DNA of 64,000 bases. It comes from Pseudomonas tremae (GTDB taxonomy: Bacteria > Pseudomonadota > Gammaproteobacteria > Pseudomonadales > Pseudomonadaceae). Below the pieces are notes generated by a model. That model saw only the letters and a list, made by a program, of their open reading frames with translations, was not told the origin of the DNA and did not search any database. The stretch spans positions 39,354-103,353 of the forward strand of contig NZ_LJRO01000508.1 of the NCBI RefSeq assembly GCF_001401155.1, in the 5' to 3' direction. Positions 46,532 to 55,752 of this stretch are shown here, piece by piece; positions within the stretch are counted from its first letter, which is position 1, and every line of letters begins with the position of its first letter. The position numbers and the translations under genes were made by a program.

Positions 46532-49003
46532 TTAACGTAGCGTTCCTGGCGCGCCGAACATCAGGGGGTCAGGCCGTACGGGCTGAATGTACAGGCTTTC
46601 ACAAGTGAACAATTCAGGACGCGAAATCAGATAGCCCTGTGCAAAATCCACGCCCATTTCCAGCAACGCAGACTCTATCTGGGGCGTCTCGACGTACTCG
46701 GCAATGGTGCGTTTACCCATCACATGGCCAATATTATTGATGACCTCGACCATGGCCTTGTTGATCGGATTGTCGAGCATGTCCTTTACAAAACTGCCAT
46801 CAATTTTCAGAAAGTCCACTGGCAAATGCTTAAGGTAGGCAAAGGACGACATCCCGGAACAGAAATCATCCAGAGAAAACCTGCAGCCCAGTGACTTCAG
46901 CTCGTTGATGAATCTGATGGCGCTTTGCAAATCGGCAATGGCACTGGTTTCAGTGATCTCGAAGCAGATCATCTCCGGCGCCACATCAAAAGCCACGAAC
47001 TGATGCTTCAGATACTCGAGAAACGTATCATCTCCAATGCTTGAACCAGACAAATTTATAGCACACAGCGCCTGAGGTGCCTGATGCCTGTCATCACTCT
47101 GGCACTGGGCGATGACCTTGAAAACGTTCTGTACCACCCAGCGATCCAGGGTGGTCATCAGCCCGTAACGCTCGGCAGCCGGGATAAAGCTGTCCGGCAC
47201 CACCATCCTCCCGGATTCGTCACGCAGACGCAGAAGAATCTCGATGTGGCGTACCTCATTGCCCTCTCCGCTCATGGCGGCGATTTCCTGAGCATAAAGA
47301 CAGAACCGGTTTTCATCCATTGCCATATGCAAGCGTTGTATCCAGGCCATCTCGCCGAAACGCATGGACAGCTTCAGGTCGTCGACGCTGTACACCTGAA
47401 CCCGGTTACGGCCCTTTTCCTTGGCCATGTAACAGGCCATGTCGGCGGCGGACAGTGATGCTTCGAGGGTGACAGGTACGTCGCCCAGATGCACAAGACC
47501 AATACTGACGGTGGTCATGAACGGCCGGCCTTTCCACATGAAATGCAGGCTCTGCACAATTTCGCGCAAGGCCTCGGCAATGTCGTTAGCCTTGCTGGCC
47601 GGACAGTCGACGAGCAGAACGCCAAACTCGTCGCCACCCAGACGTGCCAGTGTGTCGCTGTCGCGCAGGCCCTGCGGCAAGGCCTGACACAGCTGGCGTA
47701 ACAGTTCGTCGCCTGCGGCATGACCACCGGTGTCATTGACCAGTTTGAACTGGTCAAGGTCAAGGAACATCAGGCAATGAGTGCCTGAGCCGTCGCCGCG
47801 CTCATCAAGCACCTGTTGCAAGCGTCGCTCGAACTCGCTGCGGTTGACCAGCCCGGTCAGCGGGTCGTGGGCAGCCTGCCATGACAGCTCGGCGATGTAC
47901 TGACGCTCCTGGGTCATGTCATGCAGCACCAGCACTGCACCACTGATCACGCCGGAGGTGTGGATAGGTGTTCCGACCAGTGCTACCGAAACCGTACTGC
48001 CATCCAGCCGCTGGATCAATTTGCTGCTGGCGCTGCCGCCCTTGAGCCTTCCGGAGGCAATCTGATCGATCAGCGTCGAGCTGTCTTTCTGGTCGTGTTC
48101 ATCCAGCAGGTTGAACAGCGCTGCCAGAGGAAGCCCGCTGGCCTGTGAGCTCTTCCAGTGCGTCAGACCTTCGGCCGCAGGGTTCATGTACACAATGGCA
48201 CCCGCCACATCGATGGTGATCACTCCGTCGCCGATCGATTCAAGGGTAATTTGCGCCCGCTCCTTCTCCAGTTGCAGCGCGTCGGCGAACAGCCGTCGTT
48301 GGGCAATCAGGCGGCGCACACGCATCAGCGCCAGTACAATCAGCACAATGGCGGTCACCAGATTGACCGCTATCAGCAGGTTGAGGATAAACCGCGACCC
48401 TTCGCCCAGCGCGTCGCTGAATGCCTTGGCTGCAGGCGTGACACCGTCATTGATGACGTTGATCTGCACGCGCCACTGTTCGACATCGGCAGGTGTGACA
48501 TCGCCCTGAATAACACGCTCATGGATATGCTGTGCAAGCTCGTTGAGCTGCATCAGGTAGCCATCCCCCACTTCCCAGAAGTGAATGGCCTGCTTCATGA
48601 AACTGAAATTGTGGAAATTCAGGTACATCCAGATGATGCCGTTGACATCGTCCGGGTGATTGCCGCCCTGGATGATGCCGGCCCGCGCATCCGACAGAGA
48701 GGGAATGGGCTGGTCAAGCGCCTTGCGCAATGCATGGCCGCCCTGCGGCACAGCAAAGGCACGCTGATACTTCAGGTAATCGCCTTCATCGTGCGTATTG
48801 GCGTAAAGACTCAGGTAGTGGATGGCGTCCTTCTGCCCCTTGGACCAGAGGCTTTCACCCGCGACATAGCTTCGCACGGCAGACATGGTATAGAGGCTTA
48901 CGCAGCCCAACAACGCCTGAAACAGTGCGACGGCAATGAAAGGCCATACGATGCCCAACAGACGGGGCTTGGAGAAGGTCCATGGTTGTTTCATGGGTTT
49001 CAC
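46532..49003 (-). CDS. rbdA: RbdA-like PAS-GGDEF-EAL cyclic-di-GMP regulator
   Basis: An 823-residue inner-membrane protein. One helix lies at about 14-38, a periplasmic domain follows to about 205, and a second helix is at about 208-228. Then come a coiled linker, PAS (about 245-365), GGDEF and EAL domains. The cyclase site RLGGDEFGVLL is intact with RDSD five residues before it (I-site). The EAL motif reads EIL. Other catalytic residues are seen in INLSGSS, FEITETS, LDDFCSG, LKIDGSFV, AEYVET and QGYLISRP. In P. aeruginosa, RbdA (PA0861) lies beside the same ABC and bolA-fumC genes and favours biofilm dispersal. Confidence 0.88.
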   Translation of the reverse strand: MKPMKQPWTFSKPRLLGIVWPFIAVALFQALLGCVSLYTMSAVRSYVAGESLWSKGQKDAIHYLSLYANTHDEGDYLKYQRAFAVPQGGHALRKALDQPIPSLSDARAGIIQGGNHPDDVNGIIWMYLNFHNFSFMKQAIHFWEVGDGYLMQLNELAQHIHERVIQGDVTPADVEQWRVQINVINDGVTPAAKAFSDALGEGSRFILNLLIAVNLVTAIVLIVLALMRVRRLIAQRRLFADALQLEKERAQITLESIGDGVITIDVAGAIVYMNPAAEGLTHWKSSQASGLPLAALFNLLDEHDQKDSSTLIDQIASGRLKGGSASSKLIQRLDGSTVSVALVGTPIHTSGVISGAVLVLHDMTQERQYIAELSWQAAHDPLTGLVNRSEFERRLQQVLDERGDGSGTHCLMFLDLDQFKLVNDTGGHAAGDELLRQLCQALPQGLRDSDTLARLGGDEFGVLLVDCPASKANDIAEALREIVQSLHFMWKGRPFMTTVSIGLVHLGDVPVTLEASLSAADMACYMAKEKGRNRVQVYSVDDLKLSMRFGEMAWIQRLHMAMDENRFCLYAQEIAAMSGEGNEVRHIEILLRLRDESGRMVVPDSFIPAAERYGLMTTLDRWVVQNVFKVIAQCQSDDRHQAPQALCAINLSGSSIGDDTFLEYLKHQFVAFDVAPEMICFEITETSAIADLQSAIRFINELKSLGCRFSLDDFCSGMSSFAYLKHLPVDFLKIDGSFVKDMLDNPINKAMVEVINNIGHVMGKRTIAEYVETPQIESALLEMGVDFAQGYLISRPELFTCESLYIQPVRPDPLMFGAPGTLR

Positions 49004-49117
49004 GTCACCACATGCCTGAATAAACGTCTAGCGCAGAGACTAGGCTAAATTCCGCAATGATGGCAGTTGAATCTCCCAAAATTGAAGCAACTTGAACACT
49101 GATCAAGGCGAAGCACA

Positions 49118-50944
49118 TCAAATTTGTTGTAAATGTCCGTACAGTTTGGCGTACAGACCTCCATCGGCAATCAGTTGCTGATGATCACCGTCTTCCACAA
49201 TTCGGCCGCCGTCGAACACCAGCACCCGGTCAGCCTGCTTAACGGCAGAAAGACGATGCGCGATGATCAACGTGGTGCGACTGCGCAGAAAGCGTGCGAG
49301 GGCCTGATGGAGGTTGTACTCCGTGGCAGCGTCCAGCGCCGAAGTCGCTTCATCGAGGATCACCACTTTAGGATCGGATAACACCATGCGCGCAATCGCC
49401 ATGCGCTGGCGCTGCCCGCCAGACATCCTGACCCCGGAGCGCCCCACCACACTGTCCAGGCCTTGCGGCAGCTCGCGTATGGCGCAATCCAGTTGCGCGA
49501 CTTCCAGTGCCCGCCAGCAGGCGTCATCACTGCAGTCGCGGCCCATGGTCAGATTGGCCCGCACGGTGTCGTTGAACAGCGCCGGATGCTGCAGGACTAC
49601 GGCGACGTTCTCGCGCACTTTTTCCAGGCCGATATCCTGCTGGCTGACGCCACCAAAACGAATGATCCCGGTGCGCGCCGTGTACAGGCCCAGTAGCAAC
49701 TGCACCAGCGTACTCTTGCCCCCGCCACTGGCGCCGACAACCGCAACCTTCTCCCCCGGCGCGATATTCAGATTCAACTGATCCAGCACCAGATCATCGC
49801 CATAGCCGAAGCTCAGGCCGCGTACTTCGATGCCCACGGTATCGCGTCCCTTGAAGGGGTCGACACCGCCGGGGTATTGCGGCTCGTCGGCTCGAGCCAG
49901 CAACTCGTTGATACGCGTGAGTGCGCCGCCCGCTGCGTAATACGCGTACTGCAGGTTCAGCAATTGCTCCACCGGCGTCATCATGAACCACAGGTAGCTG
50001 AAGACTGCGAGCATCTGCCCGATGGAGAGGTTCGAGAACAGCACAGTGAGCATCGCAGCGGCGCGAAAGATATCGATGCCGAATTGAAACAGCAGGCCGC
50101 TTGCACGCCCCGAAGCGTCGCTCTTCCATTGCGAGTTGATGGCGTAGTCGCGAACTTCCTGCGCCTTTGACCCCAGACGCCCCAGAAAGAACCCCTGCCG
50201 ATTGCCGGCCCTGACTTCCTGGATCGAATCCAGCGTTTCACTCAACGCCTGGGTAAAGCGCGAGGTGCTGTCGTTCTCAAGCTTCTTGAGGTGTTTGACC
50301 CGCTTGCCGAGCTTGACTGTGAGGAGGATCACCAGCGGGTTGAACAGCATGATCAGCAGCGCGAGCTTCCAGTGCATCCACATCAGAATGCCCGCCGTGC
50401 CGGCCAGCGTCAGGGTCGCCACCAACAGGCGACTGAGCGTTTCACCGACAAATTTGTCCAGAGTGTCCAGATCGGTCACCAGGTGCGTGGTGACAGTGCC
50501 GCTGCCCAGGCTTTCGTATTCTCGCAGTGAAATTCGCTTGAGCCGCTCAATCAGGCGCAGCCGGATACGGTAGACGATGTCCTTCGCCAGCCCGGCAAAC
50601 AACCTCGCCTGCAAGACGTTGAAAACCAGCGCCCCTACGCGCAGCAGCAGTGTCAGCAAAAGCATCAGGCCGATATAGCCCACCGCCTTCTGCAGGCTGT
50701 CGGGCAACAGATGATTCATGACTTTCAGCGCGGCATCGCCCCGGCCCAGCAGCACTTCGTCAACCAGCAACGGCAGCAACAGGGGGATCGGCACACTGCA
50801 CAGAGTCGCCAGAACCGCGACACCATTTGCCAGCCACAGCGCTTTTTTATGACGTAACGCGAGGCGGCGGATTTCAGCCCAGCTCAATGCATCGCCACGG
50901 CCTGCATGCGCTTGTCGGTGCGCGTCGGGGGGATCATCACGCAC
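49118..50944 (-). CDS. ABC exporter, fused permease and ATPase
   Basis: A 608-residue half-transporter. Six membrane helices (about residues 35-320) are followed by an ATPase domain with Walker A VVGASGGGKST, signature MSGGQRQRMAIARM, Walker B KVVILDEATSALD and the H-loop IIAHRLSAV. It should work as a homodimer, exporting lipid-like or drug-like molecules; the substrate is unknown. GTG at 50944 has GGAG 10 nt upstream and overlaps the DsbA-like gene by 8 nt; GTG at 50953 is the alternative. It is next to rbdA in P. aeruginosa too. Confidence 0.9.
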   Translation of the reverse strand: MRDDPPDAHRQAHAGRGDALSWAEIRRLALRHKKALWLANGVAVLATLCSVPIPLLLPLLVDEVLLGRGDAALKVMNHLLPDSLQKAVGYIGLMLLLTLLLRVGALVFNVLQARLFAGLAKDIVYRIRLRLIERLKRISLREYESLGSGTVTTHLVTDLDTLDKFVGETLSRLLVATLTLAGTAGILMWMHWKLALLIMLFNPLVILLTVKLGKRVKHLKKLENDSTSRFTQALSETLDSIQEVRAGNRQGFFLGRLGSKAQEVRDYAINSQWKSDASGRASGLLFQFGIDIFRAAAMLTVLFSNLSIGQMLAVFSYLWFMMTPVEQLLNLQYAYYAAGGALTRINELLARADEPQYPGGVDPFKGRDTVGIEVRGLSFGYGDDLVLDQLNLNIAPGEKVAVVGASGGGKSTLVQLLLGLYTARTGIIRFGGVSQQDIGLEKVRENVAVVLQHPALFNDTVRANLTMGRDCSDDACWRALEVAQLDCAIRELPQGLDSVVGRSGVRMSGGQRQRMAIARMVLSDPKVVILDEATSALDAATEYNLHQALARFLRSRTTLIIAHRLSAVKQADRVLVFDGGRIVEDGDHQQLIADGGLYAKLYGHLQQI

Positions 50945-51569
50945 TGACTGCACGCTCCAACCATCGCCCCAGCAGCGGCGAAAGGCTGCTCAGCGGCTGA
51001 TAACCATTGGTCAGCAGCGCCAATTGGCCATTGCGTTCGGCGAGCAGGGTCGGAAACCCGGCAATGCCCAAGTCCTGCGCCCAGGCGAAATCAGCGACCG
51101 TGGCCGCCTGCCGCTCCGGGCTTTCAAATTCATCGGCGAATGCCTGACGCGAAAAACCCGCCTGCCCGGCCAACTCGGCCAGCACCGAAGGAAGCGTCAC
51201 ATCACGACCCTCGCCATAGAACGCTTGCTGAATCAGCCCCGCCAGCAGCCAGGCACCTTCAGGGTCGAGATGCCGCGCGGCGGCGACCGCCAGACAGGCT
51301 GGAGTGGTGTCGTAGACAAAACCTTCCGGCAGTGCGCCTTCGAGATGAAACACCTGCCCGGTGGCCTCCTCGACCGCCCGCCAGTGTTCAAGAATGTAGC
51401 GGCGCTTGGCGGGCTCCAGAACGGTCTTTTCAGAACGCAGGCCGCCCATGACCAGGTGCAACGGCACGCCCGCCTCGCGCGCCTGAGTGACCAGTGCGTC
51501 GGCAACCGGGGCAAACCCCCAGCACCATGAACACATAGGGTCCATGACATAGATCAGGCGGGCGGACAT
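50937..51569 (-). CDS. DsbA-family thiol oxidoreductase, FrnE-like
   Basis: A 210-residue thioredoxin-fold protein. The active site is MDPMCSWCWGFAP (CSWC) near residue 14, with helical insert in the middle and the cis-proline region GIAGFPTLL near 172. There is no signal peptide, so it works in the cytoplasm, unlike classic DsbA. It overlaps the ABC gene, which points to a shared operon. trhO ends 4 nt before its start region on the same strand. Confidence 0.87.
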   Translation of the reverse strand: MSARLIYVMDPMCSWCWGFAPVADALVTQAREAGVPLHLVMGGLRSEKTVLEPAKRRYILEHWRAVEEATGQVFHLEGALPEGFVYDTTPACLAVAAARHLDPEGAWLLAGLIQQAFYGEGRDVTLPSVLAELAGQAGFSRQAFADEFESPERQAATVADFAWAQDLGIAGFPTLLAERNGQLALLTNGYQPLSSLSPLLGRWLERAVSA

Positions 51570-51572
51570 GGC

Positions 51573-52541
51573 TCAGGCCTCTGAAGTTGGATGCTCGGAT
51601 GGTAAACGGTAATTACGACCGATTGGATGAGGCTGGTTACGCGCCTTGGCCAATTCGATCTGTTTCTGCCTGTCAATGGCACTGCGCCTGGTTTTCTCGC
51701 TCAACGAATCCCAGCAATGCGGGCAACTGACACCCGGCGAGTAGTGCTCGCTGGCGCGGTCCTCGGCACTGATAGGGGTACGGCAGGCATGGCACTGATC
51801 GTAATCGCCTTCGGTCAGGTCATGACGAACTGTCACCCGGTTGTCGAAGACAAAACATTCGCCGCGCCACTGACTCTCTTTCTCTGGGACTTCCTCGAGG
51901 TATTTGAGAATCCCGCCCTTGAGGTGATAAACCTCCTCGAAACCCTCGCCCAGCATATAGCTCGAGGCTTTTTCGCAGCGGATGCCACCGGTACAGAACA
52001 TTGCGACCTTTTTGTGTACCGCAGGGTCGAAATGCGCCTTGATGTATTCGGGAAACTCACGAAACGACGTGGTCTTTGGATCAATGGCGCCTTCGAAAGT
52101 GCCAATTGATACCTCGTAATCGTTACGGGTATCGATCAACAGCACTTCGGGGTCAGTGATCAGGTCGTTCCAGTCTTTCGGCTCGACGTAAGTGCCCACG
52201 TTTTTGTTAGGGTCCACGCCCTCCACACCCAGGGTCACGATCTCTTTCTTGAGCTTGACCTTGGTACGGTAGAACGGCTGCTCGTCGCAGTAGGACTCCT
52301 TGTGATCGATATCGATCAGGCGTGGGTCACTCTTCAGCCACGCCATCAGGCCATCAATGCCTTCACGGCTGCCGGAAACCGTGCCGTTGATGCCCTCATC
52401 GGCAATCAACAGAGTGCCCTTGATGCCGTTGTCGACCATCGCCTGCAACAGCGGCTCGCGCAGTGCCACGTAATCGCTGAGGGTCACGAACTTGTATAGC
52501 GCCGCTACGACGATCGGCTGAGTCATCGGCTCTTGAGTCAT
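51573..52541 (-). CDS. trhO: tRNA uridine(34) hydroxylase TrhO, rhodanese domain
   Basis: A 322-residue enzyme making 5-hydroxyuridine at the wobble base of several tRNAs using oxygen. An N-terminal acylphosphatase-like domain (GTLLIADEGINGTVSG) leads to a rhodanese domain with the active Cys in AMFCTGGIRCEKASSYML. A C-terminal zinc-type Cys cluster (CHACRTP and CPHCWD) follows. ATG at 52541 has GGAGAG upstream. An ATG 5 codons later is possible. Confidence 0.93.
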   Translation of the reverse strand: MTQEPMTQPIVVAALYKFVTLSDYVALREPLLQAMVDNGIKGTLLIADEGINGTVSGSREGIDGLMAWLKSDPRLIDIDHKESYCDEQPFYRTKVKLKKEIVTLGVEGVDPNKNVGTYVEPKDWNDLITDPEVLLIDTRNDYEVSIGTFEGAIDPKTTSFREFPEYIKAHFDPAVHKKVAMFCTGGIRCEKASSYMLGEGFEEVYHLKGGILKYLEEVPEKESQWRGECFVFDNRVTVRHDLTEGDYDQCHACRTPISAEDRASEHYSPGVSCPHCWDSLSEKTRRSAIDRQKQIELAKARNQPHPIGRNYRLPSEHPTSEA

Positions 52542-52596
52542 GTATCTCTCCAGTGGCGACCCTCGCAAAGGGCCTACCGGGTAAAAAATTGCGGAC

Positions 52597-52629
52597 AAAA
52601 AAAACGCACCGGCCAGTCGGCGCGGTGCG
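52597..52629 (-). terminator. Terminator of bolA on the minus strand
   Basis: On the minus strand CGCACCGCGCC pairs with GGCCGGTGCG (10 bp with one bulge) around GACT, followed by eight T. It separates bolA from trhO. Confidence 0.85.
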
Positions 52630-52714
52630 GATTCTAGCAAAAAGCGCGGTTCAGCAGGCAGCTCGGCGGATCAATTGCCCCCGCAGAGGGGGCGTGATCG
52701 GCAAAGCGTGCCTG

Positions 52715-53008
52715 TCAATGACCGCCAGCACAGGTGGGCGAAGCAGGCGCAGCACCGGTTTTCGCCCATTCTTCAGGCGTGTACGTGTGCAAGGCCAGCG
52801 CGTGAAACTCGCCCATCAGAGCCCCCAGCGTGGCATAGACCTTCTGGTGCCTCTTGACCTGGCTCAGGCCCTCGAACTGATCACTGACCAGCACGGCCTT
52901 GTAATGCGTCTGCTGACCACGACTGTGCATGTGGCTCTCATCGAGCACTTGCTGATGATGCGGTTGCAGCAGCGCAAGCGCCGACTCGATTCGTTGTTGC
53001 ATGGTCAT
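52715..53008 (-). CDS. bolA: BolA/IbaG-family protein
   Basis: A 97-residue protein of the BolA fold that works with monothiol glutaredoxins and iron-sulfur clusters and can affect cell shape and biofilm genes. The conserved block ESHMHSRGQQTHYKAVLVSDQFEGLSQVKRHQKVYATLG (positions 24-62) holds the invariant His and the R-H-Q helix. The start may be the ATG at 53008 or 53002. It is 15 nt downstream of the DUF2059 gene, so both are probably cotranscribed. Confidence 0.93.
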   Translation of the reverse strand: MTMQQRIESALALLQPHHQQVLDESHMHSRGQQTHYKAVLVSDQFEGLSQVKRHQKVYATLGALMGEFHALALHTYTPEEWAKTGAAPASPTCAGGH

Positions 53009-53023
53009 GTCAAAAACCGCCTG

Positions 53024-53557
53024 TCAGGGCTTCTTGGCCGGAGCGGCAGCAGGAGCAGCGGCCTTGGCAGGTTCCAGCTCGGCAGTCATGTCAGCCAGCA
53101 GCTTGTTGACGACCGGCACTGCGCTTTCCAGCTTGCTCTGGGTCAACTGAGCGGATTGTTGCGCCAGCTCAGGCATCTTGGTCATCACTTTCTTGCCCAG
53201 CGGGGACTGGTAGAACGCAACCAGATCCTTCAACTCGCTTTCAGTGAAGTTGGTGGTGTAGAGCTTGACCATTTCAGGCTTGAGCTTGTTCCAGCCGATG
53301 GCCTGATCAAGTGCGGTGTTGGCTTTGGCCTGATAGGTTTCAAGCAGCGCCTTTTTCGAGGCAGGTGCCTTGGTTTCAGCGAAACGCTGGGCAAACATCT
53401 GCTGAACCTGCGCGTAGACCGGAGCGCCCAGGCGATCGGCGTTGGCAAGCTTCAGGAATGTTTCGGCGCTCGCATTGTGACTGGCGGTGTCGGCAAAGAC
53501 CTGACCACTGGCACACACCAGCGCTACCGCGGTACAAATGGCACGAAGACGGGTCAT
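53024..53557 (-). CDS. Secreted DUF2059-domain protein
   Basis: A 177-residue exported protein of unknown job. The signal peptide (residues 1-22, cut after VFA) is followed by helical DUF2059 with FTESELKDLVAFYQSPLGKKVMTKMPEL near residues 103-130. The C-terminal tail is Ala/Pro/Lys-rich and probably disordered. In P. aeruginosa the same gene stands between fumC2 and bolA. It diverges from fumC. Confidence 0.88.
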   Translation of the reverse strand: MTRLRAICTAVALVCASGQVFADTASHNASAETFLKLANADRLGAPVYAQVQQMFAQRFAETKAPASKKALLETYQAKANTALDQAIGWNKLKPEMVKLYTTNFTESELKDLVAFYQSPLGKKVMTKMPELAQQSAQLTQSKLESAVPVVNKLLADMTAELEPAKAAAPAAAPAKKP

Positions 53558-53725
53558 CGAGTTTCCTTATCTAGCGAACGAGGCATTACCCCAGGGCCGA
53601 CCATTCTGCGCTTATGTGGGCTTTTGTCTCAACCCCCGGTTCACCGAGCGGTTAAAAAGCAGTGCTCGGGAACCCTCTCCGCATATGGCTACCTAACCTG
53701 CAACGTACTTAAAGGAGTAAGACCT

Positions 53726-55120
53726 GTGAGCCGCACCGAAACCGACAGCATCGGCCCGATCGAAGTCCCCGAGGATGCCTACTGGGGGGCGCAGACCCAA
53801 CGCTCACTGATCAATTTCGCGATTGGCGATCAGCGCATGCCGCTGCCCGTCCTGCACGCCCTGACCCTGATCAAGAAGGCCGCTGCGCGCGTCAACAATC
53901 GCAATGGAGACTTGCCTGCCGACATCGCGCGCCTGATCGAACAGGCCGCCGATGAAGTACTTGAAGGGCAGCACGATGCGCAGTTCCCGCTGGTGGTCTG
54001 GCAAACCGGCAGCGGCACGCAGAGCAACATGAACGTCAACGAGGTGATTGCCGGTCGTGCCAACGAACTGGCCGGTCAGGGCCGTGGCGGCAAATCGCCA
54101 GTCCACCCCAACGATCACGTCAATCGCTCGCAAAGCTCCAACGACTGCTTCCCGACGGCCATGCACATTGCCACTGCTCAGGCGGTCAAGGAACACCTCC
54201 TGCCGGCCATAGCCGAACTGTCTGCCGGACTGGCCGAGCAATCCGCGCGCCACATGAAACTGGTCAAGACCGGACGTACGCACATGATGGACGCGACGCC
54301 GATCACCTTTGGCCAGGAGCTTTCAGGCTTTGTGGCCCAATTGGATTACGCTGAAAAAGCCATTCGCGCCACCCTGCCTGCGGTCTACGAGCTGGCGCAA
54401 GGCGGCACGGCAGTGGGCACCGGGCTCAACTCGCCGAAGGGCTTTGCTGAAGCGATCGCTGCAGAACTGGCCGCATTGTCCGGCCTGCCGTTCGTCACCG
54501 CGCCCAATAAGTTCGCCGCACTGGCGGGTCACGAGCCGCTGGCAGCGCTTTCCGGCGCGCTGAAAACACTGGCCGGCACCCTGATGAAAATCGCCAATGA
54601 CTTGCGCCTGCTGGGTTCAGGCCCACGCGCCGGGCTGGCAGAAGTCAGGCTGCCAGCCAACGAGCCCGGCAGTTCGATCATGCCCGGCAAGGTCAACCCG
54701 ACTCAGTGCGAAGCGCTGTCGATGCTGGCCTGTCAGGTCATGGGCAACGATGTGACGATAGGCTTTGCCGCCAGTCAGGGGCACTTGCAACTGAACGTGT
54801 ACAAGCCGGTAATCATCCACAACGTCCTGCAATCGATTCGCCTACTGGCCGATGGCTGCAGCAACTTCAACGAACACTGCGTCGCCGGCATGGAGCCAGA
54901 CGCCGAGAAGATGGCCGAGCACCTCGAGCGCGGCTTGATGCTAGTCACTGCGCTCAATCCGCATATCGGCTACGACAAGTCGGCGCAAATTGCCAAGAAA
55001 GCCTATACCGAGGGTTTGACCCTGCGCGAGGCGGCACTTGCGCTGGGCTACCTGACCGATGAGGAATTCGACGCCTGGGTACGCCCGGACAAAATGCTGG
55101 AGGCAGGCAGCAATGGCTGA
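53726..55120 (+). CDS. fumC: Class II fumarase FumC
   Basis: A 464-residue oxygen-stable, iron-free fumarate hydratase. It has the N-terminal VPEDAYWGAQTQRS, GSGTQSNMNVNEV, SQSSNDCFPTAMH, TGRTHMMDATP and the signature GSSIMPGKVNPTQCEA. Start is GTG at 53726 with AAAGGAG 8 nt upstream. The open frame extends 391 codons further, but this is antisense to bolA and DUF2059 genes. It overlaps the next gene by 8 nt. Confidence 0.97.
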   Translation: MSRTETDSIGPIEVPEDAYWGAQTQRSLINFAIGDQRMPLPVLHALTLIKKAAARVNNRNGDLPADIARLIEQAADEVLEGQHDAQFPLVVWQTGSGTQSNMNVNEVIAGRANELAGQGRGGKSPVHPNDHVNRSQSSNDCFPTAMHIATAQAVKEHLLPAIAELSAGLAEQSARHMKLVKTGRTHMMDATPITFGQELSGFVAQLDYAEKAIRATLPAVYELAQGGTAVGTGLNSPKGFAEAIAAELAALSGLPFVTAPNKFAALAGHEPLAALSGALKTLAGTLMKIANDLRLLGSGPRAGLAEVRLPANEPGSSIMPGKVNPTQCEALSMLACQVMGNDVTIGFAASQGHLQLNVYKPVIIHNVLQSIRLLADGCSNFNEHCVAGMEPDAEKMAEHLERGLMLVTALNPHIGYDKSAQIAKKAYTEGLTLREAALALGYLTDEEFDAWVRPDKMLEAGSNG

Positions 55121-55727
55121 TGCCAGATCCGGTGCAACGCCACTGGAAGGCAATGGCAAACGGATACTGATGGTGTACGGCACGCCGAAAACCATCAGCC
55201 TCTGCCATGCCCTGGGTGATGCCTACGCGCAGGCCGCACGAAGCGAAGGCCATGTGGTGCGGGTCATCAAGCTGGGCGAACTGGATTTCGATCCGGTTCT
55301 GCACAGTGGCTACGACCAGACCCAGACGCTGGAGCCTGACCTGCTTGAAGCCCAGCGTCAGATTCACTGGGCCGAGCACCTGGTATTTGTCTATCCGGTC
55401 TGGTGGGGCGGCCTGCCTGCGTTGCTGACCGGGTTCTTCGACCGGGTGTTGATGCCGGGCTTTGCGTTCAAGGCCCACGGACGCAGGCATCGCGCCAACG
55501 AACTGCTCAAAGGTCGGACGGCAGAGCTGCTGGTGACTCTGGATACCCCGCCGCGTTATTTTCGCTGGATATACGGCGCCCCTGCACATCGGCAGATGGT
55601 TCGGACAATCCTGGGCTTTTGCGGGATCAAGACGAAGCGCCTGACCGAATTCGCGCCGGTACACAGTGCCACCGAACAACAGCGGCAGGAATGGATTCTT
55701 CAGGCCCAGGCGCTGGGCAAGCGCTGA
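55113..55727 (+). CDS. Flavodoxin-like NAD(P)H-dependent oxidoreductase
   Basis: A 204-residue FMN/FAD quinone reductase of the KefF/MdaB/NQO family. VFVYPVWWGGLPALLTGFFDRVLMPGFAF (positions about 85-113) is the family signature, with LMVYGTPKTISLCHAL binding flavin phosphate. ATG at 55113 overlaps the fumC stop by 8 nt and has GGAGG upstream. An upstream in-frame start lies in fumC. It probably detoxifies quinones in two-electron steps. Confidence 0.88.
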   Translation: MADARSGATPLEGNGKRILMVYGTPKTISLCHALGDAYAQAARSEGHVVRVIKLGELDFDPVLHSGYDQTQTLEPDLLEAQRQIHWAEHLVFVYPVWWGGLPALLTGFFDRVLMPGFAFKAHGRRHRANELLKGRTAELLVTLDTPPRYFRWIYGAPAHRQMVRTILGFCGIKTKRLTEFAPVHSATEQQRQEWILQAQALGKR

Positions 55728-55752
55728 ACGGCTTACCCTGCATCAATGCCTC

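Noticed and set aside
52553..53725. Long N-terminal extension of FumC
   Set aside because: It is antisense to bolA and the DUF2059 gene. GTG at 53726 has an ideal ribosome site and the family N-terminus.
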